From positions 1-41,722 of the forward strand of contig JAEELE010000090.1 in NCBI GenBank assembly GCA_016288755.1: a DNA stretch of 41,722 nt. Reading direction: 5' to 3'. This document shows positions 1 to 9,845 of the stretch, piece after piece. This stretch comes from Oscillospiraceae bacterium (lineage in GTDB: Bacteria; Bacillota; Clostridia; Oscillospirales; Ruminococcaceae). Position 1 is the first letter of the stretch. Every line of letters starts with the position of its first letter. The notes under the pieces are model-generated. The model was given only the letters and a program-made list of their open reading frames with translations, was not told the origin of the DNA and searched no databases. A program made the translations under genes and the position numbers.

Positions 1-396
1 AAACAGAAAGCCTGCCTGCTCGACTATCTCCGCTCCAATGCGGACCGGCATGTCACCGCGGGAGAGCTCCTGCACGCCCTCGCTGACCGCGGTACGCCGC
101 TCGGCGCGGCAACCGTCTACCGGCAGCTCGAGCGGCTCGAATCCGAGGGGCTTGTCCGGCGCTATACCATCGACGACCGCGGCTCCGCCTGCTGGCAGTA
201 TGCCGGCGGTTCGGCGGAGTGCCAGACCCACTTTCACCTGAAATGCACCGCCTGCGGCACGCTCTTCCACCTCGACTGCGAGCACCTGAACGAGATCGCA
301 GCCCATGTCGCCGCCGACCACGGCTTTCAGATCGACCCGGGGCGCACCGTCTTCTACGGGCTCTGCGCGGATTGCAGCGCCGGAACTGAGAAATAA
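1..396 (+). CDS. Fur-family metalloregulator (Zur-like), 5' end cut off
   Basis: This is the C-terminal 131 codons of a Fur-family transcription factor; the start lies before the window, and frame 1 is open from base 1 to a TAA. The recognition helix region reads TVYRQLERLESEGLVRRY, the usual Fur winged-helix pattern. The dimerisation/metal domain has HFHLKCTACG (a His-rich strand plus the first CxxC) and a second Cys pair, CADC, close to the C-terminus, which is the structural zinc site of the family. The gene stops 46 bases before the ATG of a ZnuA-like lipoprotein and is probably in one operon with the importer. From that context it most likely senses zinc (Zur). Fur, Mur or PerR specificity cannot be told from these residues alone. 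Confidence 0.9.
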   Translation, partial: KQKACLLDYLRSNADRHVTAGELLHALADRGTPLGAATVYRQLERLESEGLVRRYTIDDRGSACWQYAGGSAECQTHFHLKCTACGTLFHLDCEHLNEIAAHVAADHGFQIDPGRTVFYGLCADCSAGTEK

Positions 397-442
397 GAAA
401 TGACCCCGCAACGAAATGAATATTGAGAGGACAAACAACCAC

Positions 443-1408
443 ATGAAGCTCTGCAGACAAATCGCTGCTGCCGGTCTGGCGGCACTGCTCGCACTCGCCT
501 GCTGCACCGGCTGCGGCGGCGCACGGAAATCCGACAGATTCGAGATCGTCACGACGGTCTACGCGGTCTATGACATGGCAAAGCAGCTCACGGCGGAGTT
601 TGACCGCCCCGTCGAGGTCAGACTGCTGCTGACGCCGGGCGGCGAGAGCCATTCCTACGAGCCCTCCCCGGCAGACGCCGCTGCCATTCAGCGCTGCGGG
701 CTCTTCGCCTATATCGGCGGGAGCTCGGAGCAGTGGGCGGACAAAATGATCGCCGCGAGCCGCACCGACAAAGACAATCTGCGGCTGTTCGATTCGGTGC
801 AGGCGCTTGCGGAGGAGACCGTCGAGGGCATGGAGGCGGAGGAGCCCGACTTCGCGCACGACCACGATCACGACGGCATCGAGCCGGACGAGCACATCTG
901 GACATCGCCGCGCAATGCCGATGCCATGCTCTCCGCGCTGCACGGGGCGGTCAACAAGGCTGTGCCGACCGAAGCTGCGCACTGCAATGAAGCATACGAG
1001 CGGCTGCACGCAGCGTTTCAGGAGCTGGACAGCCGCGCACTGGAGATCGTGCAGAACCAGAAGCGCGACACGATCATTGTCGCCGACCGCTTTCCCTTCC
1101 GCTATCTGACGCACGACTACGGCTGGAACTACTACGCCGCATTTGCGGGCTGCTCGAGCGATACCGACGCCTCCGCCGCGACGCTCTCCTTCCTCATCAA
1201 AAAGGTGCAGGAGCTTCATATCGGCACGGTGTTCTATCTCGAAAACTCGACGCAGAAGATCTCCGACGCCGTCTGTCAGGCGACGGGCGCGAAGGCAGTC
1301 ATGCTGCAGTCGGGCAACAATGTCTCCGCGGCGGATTTCAACGCGGGCAAGCATTATCAGGATATCATGGCAGAAAACCTCAACGCAATAGAGGGGGCGC
1401 TCAGCTGA
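443..1408 (+). CDS. Zinc/manganese ABC importer, substrate-binding lipoprotein (ZnuA-like)
   Basis: The product is a cluster-9 metal-binding lipoprotein of about 321 aa that would capture Zn2+ (or Mn2+) outside the membrane and hand it to the permease. I chose the ATG at 443 because GAGAGGA (425-431) sits in front of it and the protein then begins MKLCRQIAAAG, a normal signal peptide. An upstream in-frame ATG at 416 has no such site. The signal ends in a lipobox-like LALAC. A His/Asp-rich loop, AHDHDHDGIEPDEHIW, is typical of zinc-binding ZnuA proteins. The stop overlaps the start of the ATPase gene (TGATG), showing translational coupling. Zinc is favoured over manganese because of the His-rich loop; this is an inference from the family. 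Confidence 0.9.
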   Translation: MKLCRQIAAAGLAALLALACCTGCGGARKSDRFEIVTTVYAVYDMAKQLTAEFDRPVEVRLLLTPGGESHSYEPSPADAAAIQRCGLFAYIGGSSEQWADKMIAASRTDKDNLRLFDSVQALAEETVEGMEAEEPDFAHDHDHDGIEPDEHIWTSPRNADAMLSALHGAVNKAVPTEAAHCNEAYERLHAAFQELDSRALEIVQNQKRDTIIVADRFPFRYLTHDYGWNYYAAFAGCSSDTDASAATLSFLIKKVQELHIGTVFYLENSTQKISDAVCQATGAKAVMLQSGNNVSAADFNAGKHYQDIMAENLNAIEGALS

Positions 1409-2187
1409 TGGCATATATCACCTGCAAAGACCTGACGCTGCGCTATGAAGCGCTGACCGTGCAGGAGCATCTGAGCTTCACGGTCGAAAAGGGCGACTAT
1501 CTGTGCATCGTCGGGGAGAACGGCTCAGGCAAATCGACGCTGGTGAAGTGTCTGCTCGGGCTCAAAAGCGCCGACGCCGGCACACTTTCGCTCGGCGACG
1601 GATTAAAGCGCAATGAGATCGGCTATCTGCCGCAGCAGAGCCAGATCCAGCGAAGCTTTCCCGCATCGGTCGAGGAGGTCGTGCGGTCGGGCTGTCTGAA
1701 CAGTCACGGCATCCACCCCTTCTACACGAAGGCGGACAAGGCGAGAGCCGCCGAGCAGATGGCGCGGCTCAACATCACAGCTCTTGCCGACCGCTGCTAC
1801 CGGGAGCTCTCCGGCGGACAGCAGCAGCGTGTTCTGCTGGCGCGGGCACTGTGCGCGACCGGCAAGCTGCTTCTGCTCGACGAGCCGCTGACCGGGCTTG
1901 ACCCGTTGGTCGCCTCGGAGCTCTACGGCATTCTGCGGCATATTCACGAGGATCACGGCATCACGGTCGTCATGGTCACGCACGACGTCGAAAACGCGGT
2001 GCGCTATGCCTCGAGCATCCTGCACATCGGGAAGGACGAGAGCTTTTTCGGCTCGGTCGCGGCATACCGCGAGAGCCCGGTCGGACAGCGCTTTCTCGGG
2101 GAGCGGCTGCAGCAGGAGCACTGCAACGACTGCGAGCCGCGCTTTCCGCATATCCCGATCGACACGGAAGGGAGCGTGCAGGCATGA
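1408..2187 (+). CDS. Metal ABC importer, ATP-binding subunit (ZnuC-like)
   Basis: This is a 259-aa ABC ATPase that powers the neighbouring importer from the cytoplasmic side. Walker A is GENGSGKST, the Q-loop region is GYLPQQSQ, the signature is LSGGQQQR, Walker B is LLLLDEP, and the switch histidine lies in MVTHD. The start codon overlaps the stop of the binding-protein gene, and the stop overlaps the start of the permease gene by four bases, so the three are one translationally coupled unit. The tail after the ATPase fold contains HCNDCEPRFPH, a Cys/His-rich stretch. Metal-rich tails are known on some ZnuC proteins, so it may bind zinc, but this is untested. Confidence 0.93.
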   Translation: MAYITCKDLTLRYEALTVQEHLSFTVEKGDYLCIVGENGSGKSTLVKCLLGLKSADAGTLSLGDGLKRNEIGYLPQQSQIQRSFPASVEEVVRSGCLNSHGIHPFYTKADKARAAEQMARLNITALADRCYRELSGGQQQRVLLARALCATGKLLLLDEPLTGLDPLVASELYGILRHIHEDHGITVVMVTHDVENAVRYASSILHIGKDESFFGSVAAYRESPVGQRFLGERLQQEHCNDCEPRFPHIPIDTEGSVQA

Positions 2188-3023
2188 ATTCGCTTTCCGA
2201 AATCCTCACGCCCGAGTTTCTCTCGGTCATTCTGCTGCCCGCACTGATCGCCGGCATCGCGGTCAGCCTGTGCGCCAGTCTGCTCGGCGTCAGCCTTGTG
2301 CTCAAGCGCTGCTCGATGATCGGCGACGGGCTTTCGCATGTCGGCTACGGCACACTCTGCATCGCGATCGCGCTGGGCTGGGCGCCCATGCAGGTGACGA
2401 TCCCGGTCGTCATTCTCGCGGCATATATCCTGCTGCGGCTCTCGGAGAACAGCCGTCTCGGCGGCGACACGGCGATCGCGCTGTTCTCGACCTCTGCGCT
2501 CGCGCTGGGAATTTTTGCGTCGTCGAAGGCGAACCTGACGACCGACGTCAGCCATTATATGTTCGGCAGCATTCTCGCGATGACAAAGGGCGACGTGATC
2601 TTCAGCGCCGTGCTGAGCGTGTGCGTGCTGCTGACCTATCTGCTCTTCTACGACAAAATCTTCGCGGTGACCTTCGATGAGAGCTTTGCCCGCGCAACGG
2701 GTCTGAACGTGCGGTTTTACAATCTGCTGATCGCGGTGCTGACGGCGGTGACGGTGGTGCTCGGCATGATGATGATGGGCGCGCTGCTGATCTCGAGCCT
2801 GATGATCTTCCCGGCGGTGACGGCGATGCGCCTGTGCAAGCGCTTCCGGACGGTCGTGCTGACGGCGGTCGCGGTGTCGGTGAGCTGCTTCCTGATCGGG
2901 CTGCTGCTCTCGCTGCTGACCGATACGGCAGTCGGCGCAAGCGTGATTCTCGTCAATCTTGCGGTGTTCGCCGTTTCCAGCCTGATTGCGGGGATTCGCA
3001 GCCGGACCGGAAGGAAAAAGTGA
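2184..3023 (+). CDS. Metal ABC importer, permease subunit (ZnuB-like)
   Basis: This is a 279-aa polytopic membrane protein of the ABC-3 permease family, which forms the channel of zinc/manganese importers. Hydrophobic segments run almost end to end. The family-typical stretch SLVLKRCSMIGDGLSHVGYG (residues about 37-56) couples the membrane part to the ATPase. The start overlaps the ATPase stop. The C-terminus is short and basic (SRTGRKK). The next gene is convergent (stop at 3088). The roughly 64 bases between them show no clear terminator hairpin with a T-tract. Confidence 0.92.
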   Translation: MNSLSEILTPEFLSVILLPALIAGIAVSLCASLLGVSLVLKRCSMIGDGLSHVGYGTLCIAIALGWAPMQVTIPVVILAAYILLRLSENSRLGGDTAIALFSTSALALGIFASSKANLTTDVSHYMFGSILAMTKGDVIFSAVLSVCVLLTYLLFYDKIFAVTFDESFARATGLNVRFYNLLIAVLTAVTVVLGMMMMGALLISSLMIFPAVTAMRLCKRFRTVVLTAVAVSVSCFLIGLLLSLLTDTAVGASVILVNLAVFAVSSLIAGIRSRTGRKK

Positions 3024-3087
3024 ACAGGCAGGAGCCCGCTGTTCGGGGTTCGGAGCGGTTCCGCGATTCTTTCCCCTTCTCCCGGTC

Positions 3088-3660
3088 TCATCCGTTGGTG
3101 ACTGTGAGGTAGAGCAGCATGCCCCAGAGCGACAGGCTGCGCACCTGCGCGGACAGAAATACTGCCGCGAGCAGCAGCGCCGTGCAGCTGCTGACCGCCC
3201 TGACCGTCGGGGCAATGCGCTCGGGACGGCTGTGCATCAGCCGCTGTGAGAGCAGCTCTGCAAGCAGTGCACCGCCGTCGGTGCCGGAAAAGGGCAGGAG
3301 ATTGAGCAGCCCCAGCGAGAGATTCGCACCGGCTGCACCCTCACGCCCGACCGCGTAAAATGCCGCTGCTGCGAGGAAATTCATGCACGGACCCGCCAGC
3401 AGCACCGCACAGAGCGCTTTGGTCGGGCAGACCGCAGCGCCGCGCATCCGCAGGCAGAGCCCTGCCGCCGAGACCCGCAGCGACTGCGGCTTCTGATGCA
3501 CCAGACGCATCGCGAGCAGATGGGCGCACTCGTGGAGCAGACAGGCGGCGAGCGTCTGCATGAACACGCCGTGCGGCAGCCGCACCGAGAGCCACGCAAG
3601 CCATGCGGGTGCCGTAAAGTCGAGCAGCAGCGTGATATCACGGAGCGTGATTGCAAGCAT
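3088..3660 (-). CDS. Small M50 site-2-protease-like membrane metallopeptidase
   Basis: This is a 190-aa membrane protein with HECAH (H43, E44, H47) inside a hydrophobic segment. The second motif is LLPFSGTDGG (D128), corresponding to the NxxPxxxxDG motif that gives the third zinc ligand in intramembrane M50 proteases such as SpoIVFB. I chose the ATG at 3660 because GGGAGG stands five to six bases before it; the longer reading from 3678 lacks a site. No PDZ or CBS domain is visible, so it is a minimal form. It is divergent from parA and convergent with the zinc importer, so there is no operon partner to show its substrate. SpoIVFB itself works in sporulation, but identity with SpoIVFB cannot be claimed from length and motifs alone. 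Confidence 0.8.
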   Translation of the reverse strand: MLAITLRDITLLLDFTAPAWLAWLSVRLPHGVFMQTLAACLLHECAHLLAMRLVHQKPQSLRVSAAGLCLRMRGAAVCPTKALCAVLLAGPCMNFLAAAAFYAVGREGAAGANLSLGLLNLLPFSGTDGGALLAELLSQRLMHSRPERIAPTVRAVSSCTALLLAAVFLSAQVRSLSLWGMLLYLTVTNG

Positions 3661-3711
3661 AGACGCCTCCCTCATCAAACATGATGCATTCCGTTGATTC
3701 TATGCGCAAAG

Positions 3712-3731
3712 TCCCCGACGATATGCGGGGA
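3712..3731. other. Small stem-loop in the divergent intergenic region
   Basis: TCCCCG at 3712-3717 pairs with CGGGGA at 3726-3731 around an 8-base loop. It lies between the divergent M50 peptidase and parA genes and would fall in the leader or promoter region of the peptidase gene. No T-tract follows on either strand, so it is not a classical terminator. Its function is unknown. Confidence 0.4.
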
Positions 3732-3761
3732 ATTTAGCAGAATCGCCGAAAAAAACTGTCC

Positions 3762-3800
3762 GGGGCGCAGACTTTTCCGTCTGCGCCCCCTTTACTTTTT
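3762..3800 (+). terminator. Terminator-like hairpin just upstream of the parA promoter
   Basis: GGGGCGCAGAC (3762-3772) pairs perfectly with GTCTGCGCCCC (3779-3789) around TTTTCC, followed by the T-rich run CTTTACTTTTT. No plus-strand gene lies directly upstream, because the adjacent gene points away. It may insulate parA from antisense or read-through transcription. Part of its T-tract is also the -35 element of the parA promoter. Confidence 0.65.
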
Positions 3801-3819
3801 GTGCCGGATATGGTATAAT
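3791..3819 (+). promoter_or_regulatory. SigA-type promoter of parA-parB
   Basis: The -35 is TTTACT (3791-3796), the spacer is 17 bases, and the -10 is a perfect TATAAT (3814-3819) with an upstream TGG, giving an extended -10. It lies about 50 bases before the chosen parA start. Confidence 0.8.
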
Positions 3820-3870
3820 GTAGAGAAACAGACCGGTGCGGAACCGGCGCAGAAGGAGGCAGCCTCATCT

Positions 3871-4677
3871 ATGGGAAAGATCATCGCAGTGGCAAACCAG
3901 AAGGGCGGTGTCGGCAAGTCGACCACGGTCGTCAACCTCGCCGCATATCTGGGTATGCGCGGAAAAAAGGTGCTCTGTGTCGACACCGACTCGCAGGGCA
4001 ACACCACCACCGGGCTCGGTGTGCAGAAAAAGACGCTGAAATGCTCCTGCTACAATGTCCTGATCGGCTCCGCACGCATTCAGGATGCGCTGCTGGAAAC
4101 GGAATTTGAGGGCGTCAGCCTTGTGCCGGCGGTCGCGGACCTCGCGGGTGCGGAGATCGAGCTGATCGAGCTGGAAAACCGTGTCAGCCGCCTGAAGGCA
4201 GCGCTGATGACCTGCCGCACCGATTACGACTACATCTTCATCGACTGCCCGCCGTCGCTGAGCCTGATCACGCTGAACAGCCTTGTCGCGGCAGATACGG
4301 TGATGATCCCGATGACCGCGGAATTCCTCGCGCTGGAGGGGCTTGCGCAGCTCTGGTCGACCGTGCGGCTCATCCGCAGCAAATACAATCCGTCGCTGCA
4401 TCTGGAGGGCATTCTCTTCACGATGTACGACGCGCGGCTCAACCTCTCGGCAGAGGTGGTCGCGGAGGTGGAAAAATTCTTCCCCGGGCAGATCTTCGAG
4501 ACGAAAATCCCGCGCAATGTGCGGCTTTCGGAAGCACCGAGCCACGGAAAGCCCGTGTTCTATTATGACCGCAGCTCGAAGGGCGCCGACGCCTATGAGC
4601 TGCTCGCGCACGAGCTCCTCGACGAGCCGCTTGTGCTCGACAAAAAGCCCAGAGGGTTTATTTTCAGCAAAAAATAA
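3871..4677 (+). CDS. parA: Chromosome-partitioning ATPase ParA/Soj
   Basis: This is a 268-aa ParA-type ATPase that works with ParB and parS sites in chromosome segregation and, in spore formers, in control of replication initiation. The deviant Walker A motif KGGVGKSTT (residues 11-19) follows the start directly, with the signature lysine KGG. FIDCPPSLSLITLNSL is the Walker B region. I chose the ATG at 3871 because AAGGAGG precedes it and the usual Soj N-terminus (MGKIIAVANQKGG) begins there; the open frame extends further upstream without a ribosome binding site. parB follows after 54 bases. Assignment to the chromosomal rather than the plasmid type rests on the housekeeping neighbours. Confidence 0.95.
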   Translation: MGKIIAVANQKGGVGKSTTVVNLAAYLGMRGKKVLCVDTDSQGNTTTGLGVQKKTLKCSCYNVLIGSARIQDALLETEFEGVSLVPAVADLAGAEIELIELENRVSRLKAALMTCRTDYDYIFIDCPPSLSLITLNSLVAADTVMIPMTAEFLALEGLAQLWSTVRLIRSKYNPSLHLEGILFTMYDARLNLSAEVVAEVEKFFPGQIFETKIPRNVRLSEAPSHGKPVFYYDRSSKGADAYELLAHELLDEPLVLDKKPRGFIFSKK

Positions 4678-4731
4678 CATCATAAGGACGCATTGCCGTC
4701 CTCCGCAGAAAAAAGGGGAGGTTTGAAGCCG

Positions 4732-5586
4732 ATGGCAAGAGCCAGGGGCGGGCTCGGCAGCGGGCTGGAATCGCTGCTGGAGCAGAACACCGCCGAATCC
4801 GGTGCGGGCGTGCAGACGCTCCGCATCTCAGAGATCGAACAGAACCGCAGTCAGCCGCGCAAGCGCTTTGACGAGGACGCCATCACCGAGCTCGCCGAAT
4901 CCATTCAGCAGCACGGCATGATCCAGCCGATCGTTGTGCGCCCCGTCGGCGAGAACCGCTGGCAGATCGTTGCCGGGGAACGCCGATGGCGCGCCGCAAA
5001 GCGCATCGGGCTTTCCGAGGTGCCGGTCATCATCCGCAATCTGACCGAGGCGGAGGCGAGCCAGATTGCACTGGTCGAGAACCTCCAGCGCGAAAACCTC
5101 AACCCGATCGAGGAGGCACGCGGCTATCAGACGCTGATGCAGCAGTTTGAGATGACGCAGGAGGAGGTCGCAAGGATCGTCGGACGCTCGCGACCGGCAG
5201 TTGCCAATGCGCTGCGCCTGCTGAATCTGCCCGTGCCCGTGCAGGATATGCTCGAAAAGGGCAGACTGACCGTCGGGCATGCAAAGGCGCTCGCAGCGAT
5301 CCGGGACCCCGAGCTGCAGCTCACGCTCGCGGCAAGGGCGGCGGAGGACCGCATCACCGTGCGGGAGATCGAGCAGCTCGCGCAGAAGCAGGACAAGCCG
5401 CAGGAGACGCCGCAGACGCAGCGCACCCCGGAGCAGATATACTTTGAAGAGGTGGAGATCAGCCTCGGAGAGCGTCTCGGCAGAAAGGTCCGTGTGCAGA
5501 ACGGACGCAAAAAGGGGACGATCGTGCTGGAATACTACGGCAAGGAGGACCTGCAGGCGCTTTGTAAGCTGCTGGCGGGCGAATGA
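4732..5586 (+). CDS. parB: Chromosome-partitioning protein ParB/Spo0J
   Basis: This is a 284-aa ParB protein that loads on parS sites and spreads as a CTP-dependent clamp. The N-terminus RGGLGSGLESLL is the ParA-interacting Lys/Arg-Gly-Leu-Gly segment. The nuclease-like/CTPase domain has GERRWRAAKRIG, a family signature. The helix-turn-helix reads MTQEEVARIVGRSRPAVANA, and a C-terminal dimerisation domain follows. I chose the ATG at 4732 because AGGGGAGG (4714-4721) precedes it. No good parS copy was found in this window. It is co-directional with parA and guaB. Confidence 0.95.
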   Translation: MARARGGLGSGLESLLEQNTAESGAGVQTLRISEIEQNRSQPRKRFDEDAITELAESIQQHGMIQPIVVRPVGENRWQIVAGERRWRAAKRIGLSEVPVIIRNLTEAEASQIALVENLQRENLNPIEEARGYQTLMQQFEMTQEEVARIVGRSRPAVANALRLLNLPVPVQDMLEKGRLTVGHAKALAAIRDPELQLTLAARAAEDRITVREIEQLAQKQDKPQETPQTQRTPEQIYFEEVEISLGERLGRKVRVQNGRKKGTIVLEYYGKEDLQALCKLLAGE

Positions 5587-7122
<1,536 letters not shown>

Positions 7123-7172
7123 TAAGAATGCGAAATGCTTCCGCTTCCGGCTGACAGCACAGACGGACAGAA

Positions 7173-7257
7173 GGGCGCAGCAGCAGGCGCCCGTGAAAGG
7201 TTGGTGGCAAGCGATGCGAGAGGGGCTGTTCCGTTCGGGGAGCAGCAGCGCACGCTT
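7173..7257 (+). promoter_or_regulatory. Structured RNA leader before the GH9 cellulase gene
   Basis: Two predicted hairpins lie between guaB and the cellulase gene. The first is GGGCGC (7173-7178) with GCGCCC (7187-7192). The second is long and compound: AAGCG and TGCG (7209-7213, 7215-7218) pair with CGCA and CGCTT (7249-7252, 7253-7257). Inside, GCTGTTCC (7225-7232) pairs with GGAGCAGC (7239-7246) with one G-U pair. No T-tract follows, and a strong ribosome binding site comes soon after (GAGAGGGGG). I could not match it to a riboswitch class I know. It may be the end of guaB transcription, an mRNA stabiliser, or a regulatory leader. Confidence 0.5.
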
Positions 7258-7284
7258 CCGATAATTTGAGAGGGGGTTTTTCTT

Positions 7285-9663
7285 ATGAAAACCAAAAAGC
7301 TCGCCGCAGCGATCTCGGCAGCCGTTCTGGCGGCGACCGCGGTCCCGTCCGGCGCAGCGGCACCCGCAGCAGCCGCAGGCACCTACAATTACGCCGAGGC
7401 GCTGCAAAAATCCATGTTCTTCTATGAGGTACAGCAGTCCGGCACACTGCCGGAGTGGAACAATATCTCATGGAGAGCAGATTCCATGGTCGACGAGGAC
7501 GGCAAGGACACCGACAAGGTCCCCGGCGGCTGGTACGACGCAGGCGACCACTTCAAGTTCACGCTGACGAACGCCTATTCCGTTTCGATCATGGCGTGGG
7601 GCTACATGGAGTACGAGGCTGCGGTCAAGAAAGCAGGGCTTGACGAGCTCTACAAGAACAACATGAAGTTCGCGATGGATTATGTCAAGGCATGCGATCT
7701 CGGCGGCGGCGAAACGATCGGCACGATCGGCGACAACGACGACCACGTCGTCTGGTGCTCCTGCGAGGTCTATCTGCGCAAGCATCACCTGAAGACCGGC
7801 AACTGGACCCGCGACTACGACACGATCAAGAACTCCACGGTCGCGGCGCTCTCTGCGGCGGCTCTCGCACAGGGCTACATGATCTTCGGCGACGAGAGCT
7901 ATCTGACGCACGCCAAGGACCTCTTCGCGGGCGCGGACAAGATCCGCGACAGCAAGGATATCGGCGGCATGTCCGGCATGTACAACACCTCCACATGGGT
8001 GGATGACTGCATGTATGCAGCCTGCTGGCTCTACAAGGCAACCGGCGACGAGAGCTATCTGCAAAAGATCGAAAGCGACTACATCCCGAAATTCCCGCTC
8101 GAGAACCAGTCCACTGACTGGAAATACACATGGGGTCTGGCATGGGATGACACCACACAGGCGGCTGCGCTGCTCTATGCGCAGATCACCGGCAAGGATG
8201 AGTGGAAATCACACATCGAAAAGCACATCCGCTACTGGATGGGCGACACCTCCGACGGCATCAAGAAATTCGAGGGCAATATCACGGCGGACGGTCTGTC
8301 CTATCTGACCAACTGGGGCTGCCTGCGTCACGCCTGCAACACCGCATGGCTGGCAAAGCTCGCCTGCGATACGATCCTGAAGAACGATTCCGACGCAGCA
8401 AAATACAACACATGGGCAGATTCGCAGGTCAACTACTGCTTCGGCGACAACGCGATCAAGATGTGCTATGTGCTGGGCATGGGCGACAAGAACCCGAAGG
8501 CAGTCCACCACAGAACCGCCTCCGGCATCCACGACGACCACTGGAACGAGCTCGGCAAGACCACCGGCGGCGCCGAGGGCTGGCAGACCGAATATGCGCA
8601 CACCGTCTACGGCGCACTGATCGGCGGTCCGGACAGCTCCGGCAACTACGATGTCGATAAGATCGGTGTCGGCGATTATCAGTATTCCGAGATCGCGATC
8701 GACTACAACGCGGGCTTTACCGCAGTGCTCTGCGCGATGATCGACGAAAACGGCGGCACGCCGCTCGCGGATTTCCCGCCCGTCGAGACTCCGACATGGG
8801 CAGAGTGGGAGGTCGCAGCCGTGCTCAACGGCAAGGGCGACACCTACACCGAGATCAAGATGTGGGCAATGAACCACACCGCATGGCCCGCAAGAGTGCA
8901 GAAGGACATTGAGGTCCGCTACTACTTCGACATCACCGAGGTGCTGGAGTCCGGTCTGACCGTCGACGACATCAAGGTCGAGGGCAAGTCCCAGCAGTAC
9001 GGTGCAGGCGAGCAGGGCTACGCGACCGTCACCGGGCCGCATCTCCTCAAGGGCAATATCTACTACGCCTCCATCAAGTTCGAGGACGGCAGAGCGATCA
9101 TGCCGACCGGACAGTCCGAGCACCGCGACGAGGTGCAGTTCCGCGTGTCGATCCCGGACGGCTCCGGCGGCAAGTGGGACCCCGCGAATGACCCGTCCTA
9201 TGAAGGCGTCGGCGCAACCGACAGCCTGAAGGACCCGGCTGCGCTCAACGAGAACTTCACGATGTATGCCAACGGCGCACAGGTCTGGGGCACCGACCCG
9301 AACGGCGTCAAGGGCTATTCCGGCGCAGACCTCGGCGAATCCTCCAATCAGCCGCACAGCGATACCCCGACCGACACGACCACCACGCCCGAGCCTGACA
9401 CGACTACCGTGCCCGGTCCGCAGGGAGAGACCGTCTGGGGCGACGCGGACTGCAACGGCGACACCAATGTTGCGGACTGCGTGCTGCTGGCGCGCTTCTG
9501 CGCAGAGGACAAGGAGGTCACTGTTTCGGCAGCGGGCAAGGCGAATGCCAACTGCTACAATGTTGACAATTCCTCCACGCTCAACACCGACGACATCAGC
9601 GTCATCCTTGAGTATCTCGCAGGTCTGATTCAGATGAGCGACATGCCGAGAACCACCGCATGA
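7285..9663 (+). CDS. GH9 endoglucanase with CBM3 and C-terminal dockerin
   Basis: This is a secreted 792-aa cellulosomal cellulase. Order: signal peptide (about 1-31), GH9 (alpha/alpha)6 catalytic module (about 32-495), a CBM3-like module (about 502-675, of the kind fused to theme-B GH9 enzymes), a Thr/Pro/Asp linker, and a type I dockerin (about 718-785). Key GH9 residues are visible: GGWYDAGDHFKF with D85 and D88, HHRTASG with H408/H409, and the proton donor E469 in YSEIAIDYNAGF. The dockerin's first calcium loop is DADCNGDTNVAD; the second (NVDNSSTLNTDD) is less regular. RBS GAGAGGGGG precedes the ATG. It would cut cellulose while docked on a cohesin scaffold encoded elsewhere. No own promoter was clear, and a strong terminator follows. 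Confidence 0.95.
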   Translation: MKTKKLAAAISAAVLAATAVPSGAAAPAAAAGTYNYAEALQKSMFFYEVQQSGTLPEWNNISWRADSMVDEDGKDTDKVPGGWYDAGDHFKFTLTNAYSVSIMAWGYMEYEAAVKKAGLDELYKNNMKFAMDYVKACDLGGGETIGTIGDNDDHVVWCSCEVYLRKHHLKTGNWTRDYDTIKNSTVAALSAAALAQGYMIFGDESYLTHAKDLFAGADKIRDSKDIGGMSGMYNTSTWVDDCMYAACWLYKATGDESYLQKIESDYIPKFPLENQSTDWKYTWGLAWDDTTQAAALLYAQITGKDEWKSHIEKHIRYWMGDTSDGIKKFEGNITADGLSYLTNWGCLRHACNTAWLAKLACDTILKNDSDAAKYNTWADSQVNYCFGDNAIKMCYVLGMGDKNPKAVHHRTASGIHDDHWNELGKTTGGAEGWQTEYAHTVYGALIGGPDSSGNYDVDKIGVGDYQYSEIAIDYNAGFTAVLCAMIDENGGTPLADFPPVETPTWAEWEVAAVLNGKGDTYTEIKMWAMNHTAWPARVQKDIEVRYYFDITEVLESGLTVDDIKVEGKSQQYGAGEQGYATVTGPHLLKGNIYYASIKFEDGRAIMPTGQSEHRDEVQFRVSIPDGSGGKWDPANDPSYEGVGATDSLKDPAALNENFTMYANGAQVWGTDPNGVKGYSGADLGESSNQPHSDTPTDTTTTPEPDTTTVPGPQGETVWGDADCNGDTNVADCVLLARFCAEDKEVTVSAAGKANANCYNVDNSSTLNTDDISVILEYLAGLIQMSDMPRTTA

Positions 9664-9680
9664 TCCACCAAACGGATAAT

Positions 9681-9721
9681 TCCGCCCCCGTTCTGCAAAT
9701 CGGAACGGGGGCGGATCTCTT
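9681..9721 (+). terminator. Intrinsic terminator after the GH9 gene
   Basis: TCCGCCCCCGTTC (9681-9693) pairs perfectly over 13 bases with GAACGGGGGCGGA (9703-9715), followed by TCTCTTATAT. It starts 17 bases after the stop codon. Confidence 0.85.
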
Positions 9722-9757
9722 ATATGTGTTATAACGAAAAATCAATATGATTTCCTC

Positions 9758-9786
9758 TTGCAATCAGCTGCAAAGCATGATATAAT
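9758..9786 (+). promoter_or_regulatory. SigA-type promoter of the GH10 gene
   Basis: -35 TTGCAA (9758-9763), 17-base spacer, -10 TATAAT (9781-9786) with TGA directly before it (extended -10). It shows that the xylanase gene has its own promoter, separated from the cellulase gene by the terminator. Confidence 0.82.
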
Positions 9787-9845
9787 AGATACAGGCGCGC
9801 AAAAAAGAGGCGCCGCATGATATTATATAGGGGAGGAAACTGATC

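Noticed and set aside
231-246. A parS-like sequence (TTTCACCTGAAA) in the fur-type gene
   Set aside because: Only the inner bases fit the TGTTTCACGTGAAACA consensus; the centre and ends differ, and it codes the conserved FHLK of the Fur metal site.
53-1414. A 453-codon minus-strand frame over the fur-type and binding-protein genes
   Set aside because: Antisense to two genes with clear metal-binding motifs; no ribosome binding site or family resemblance.
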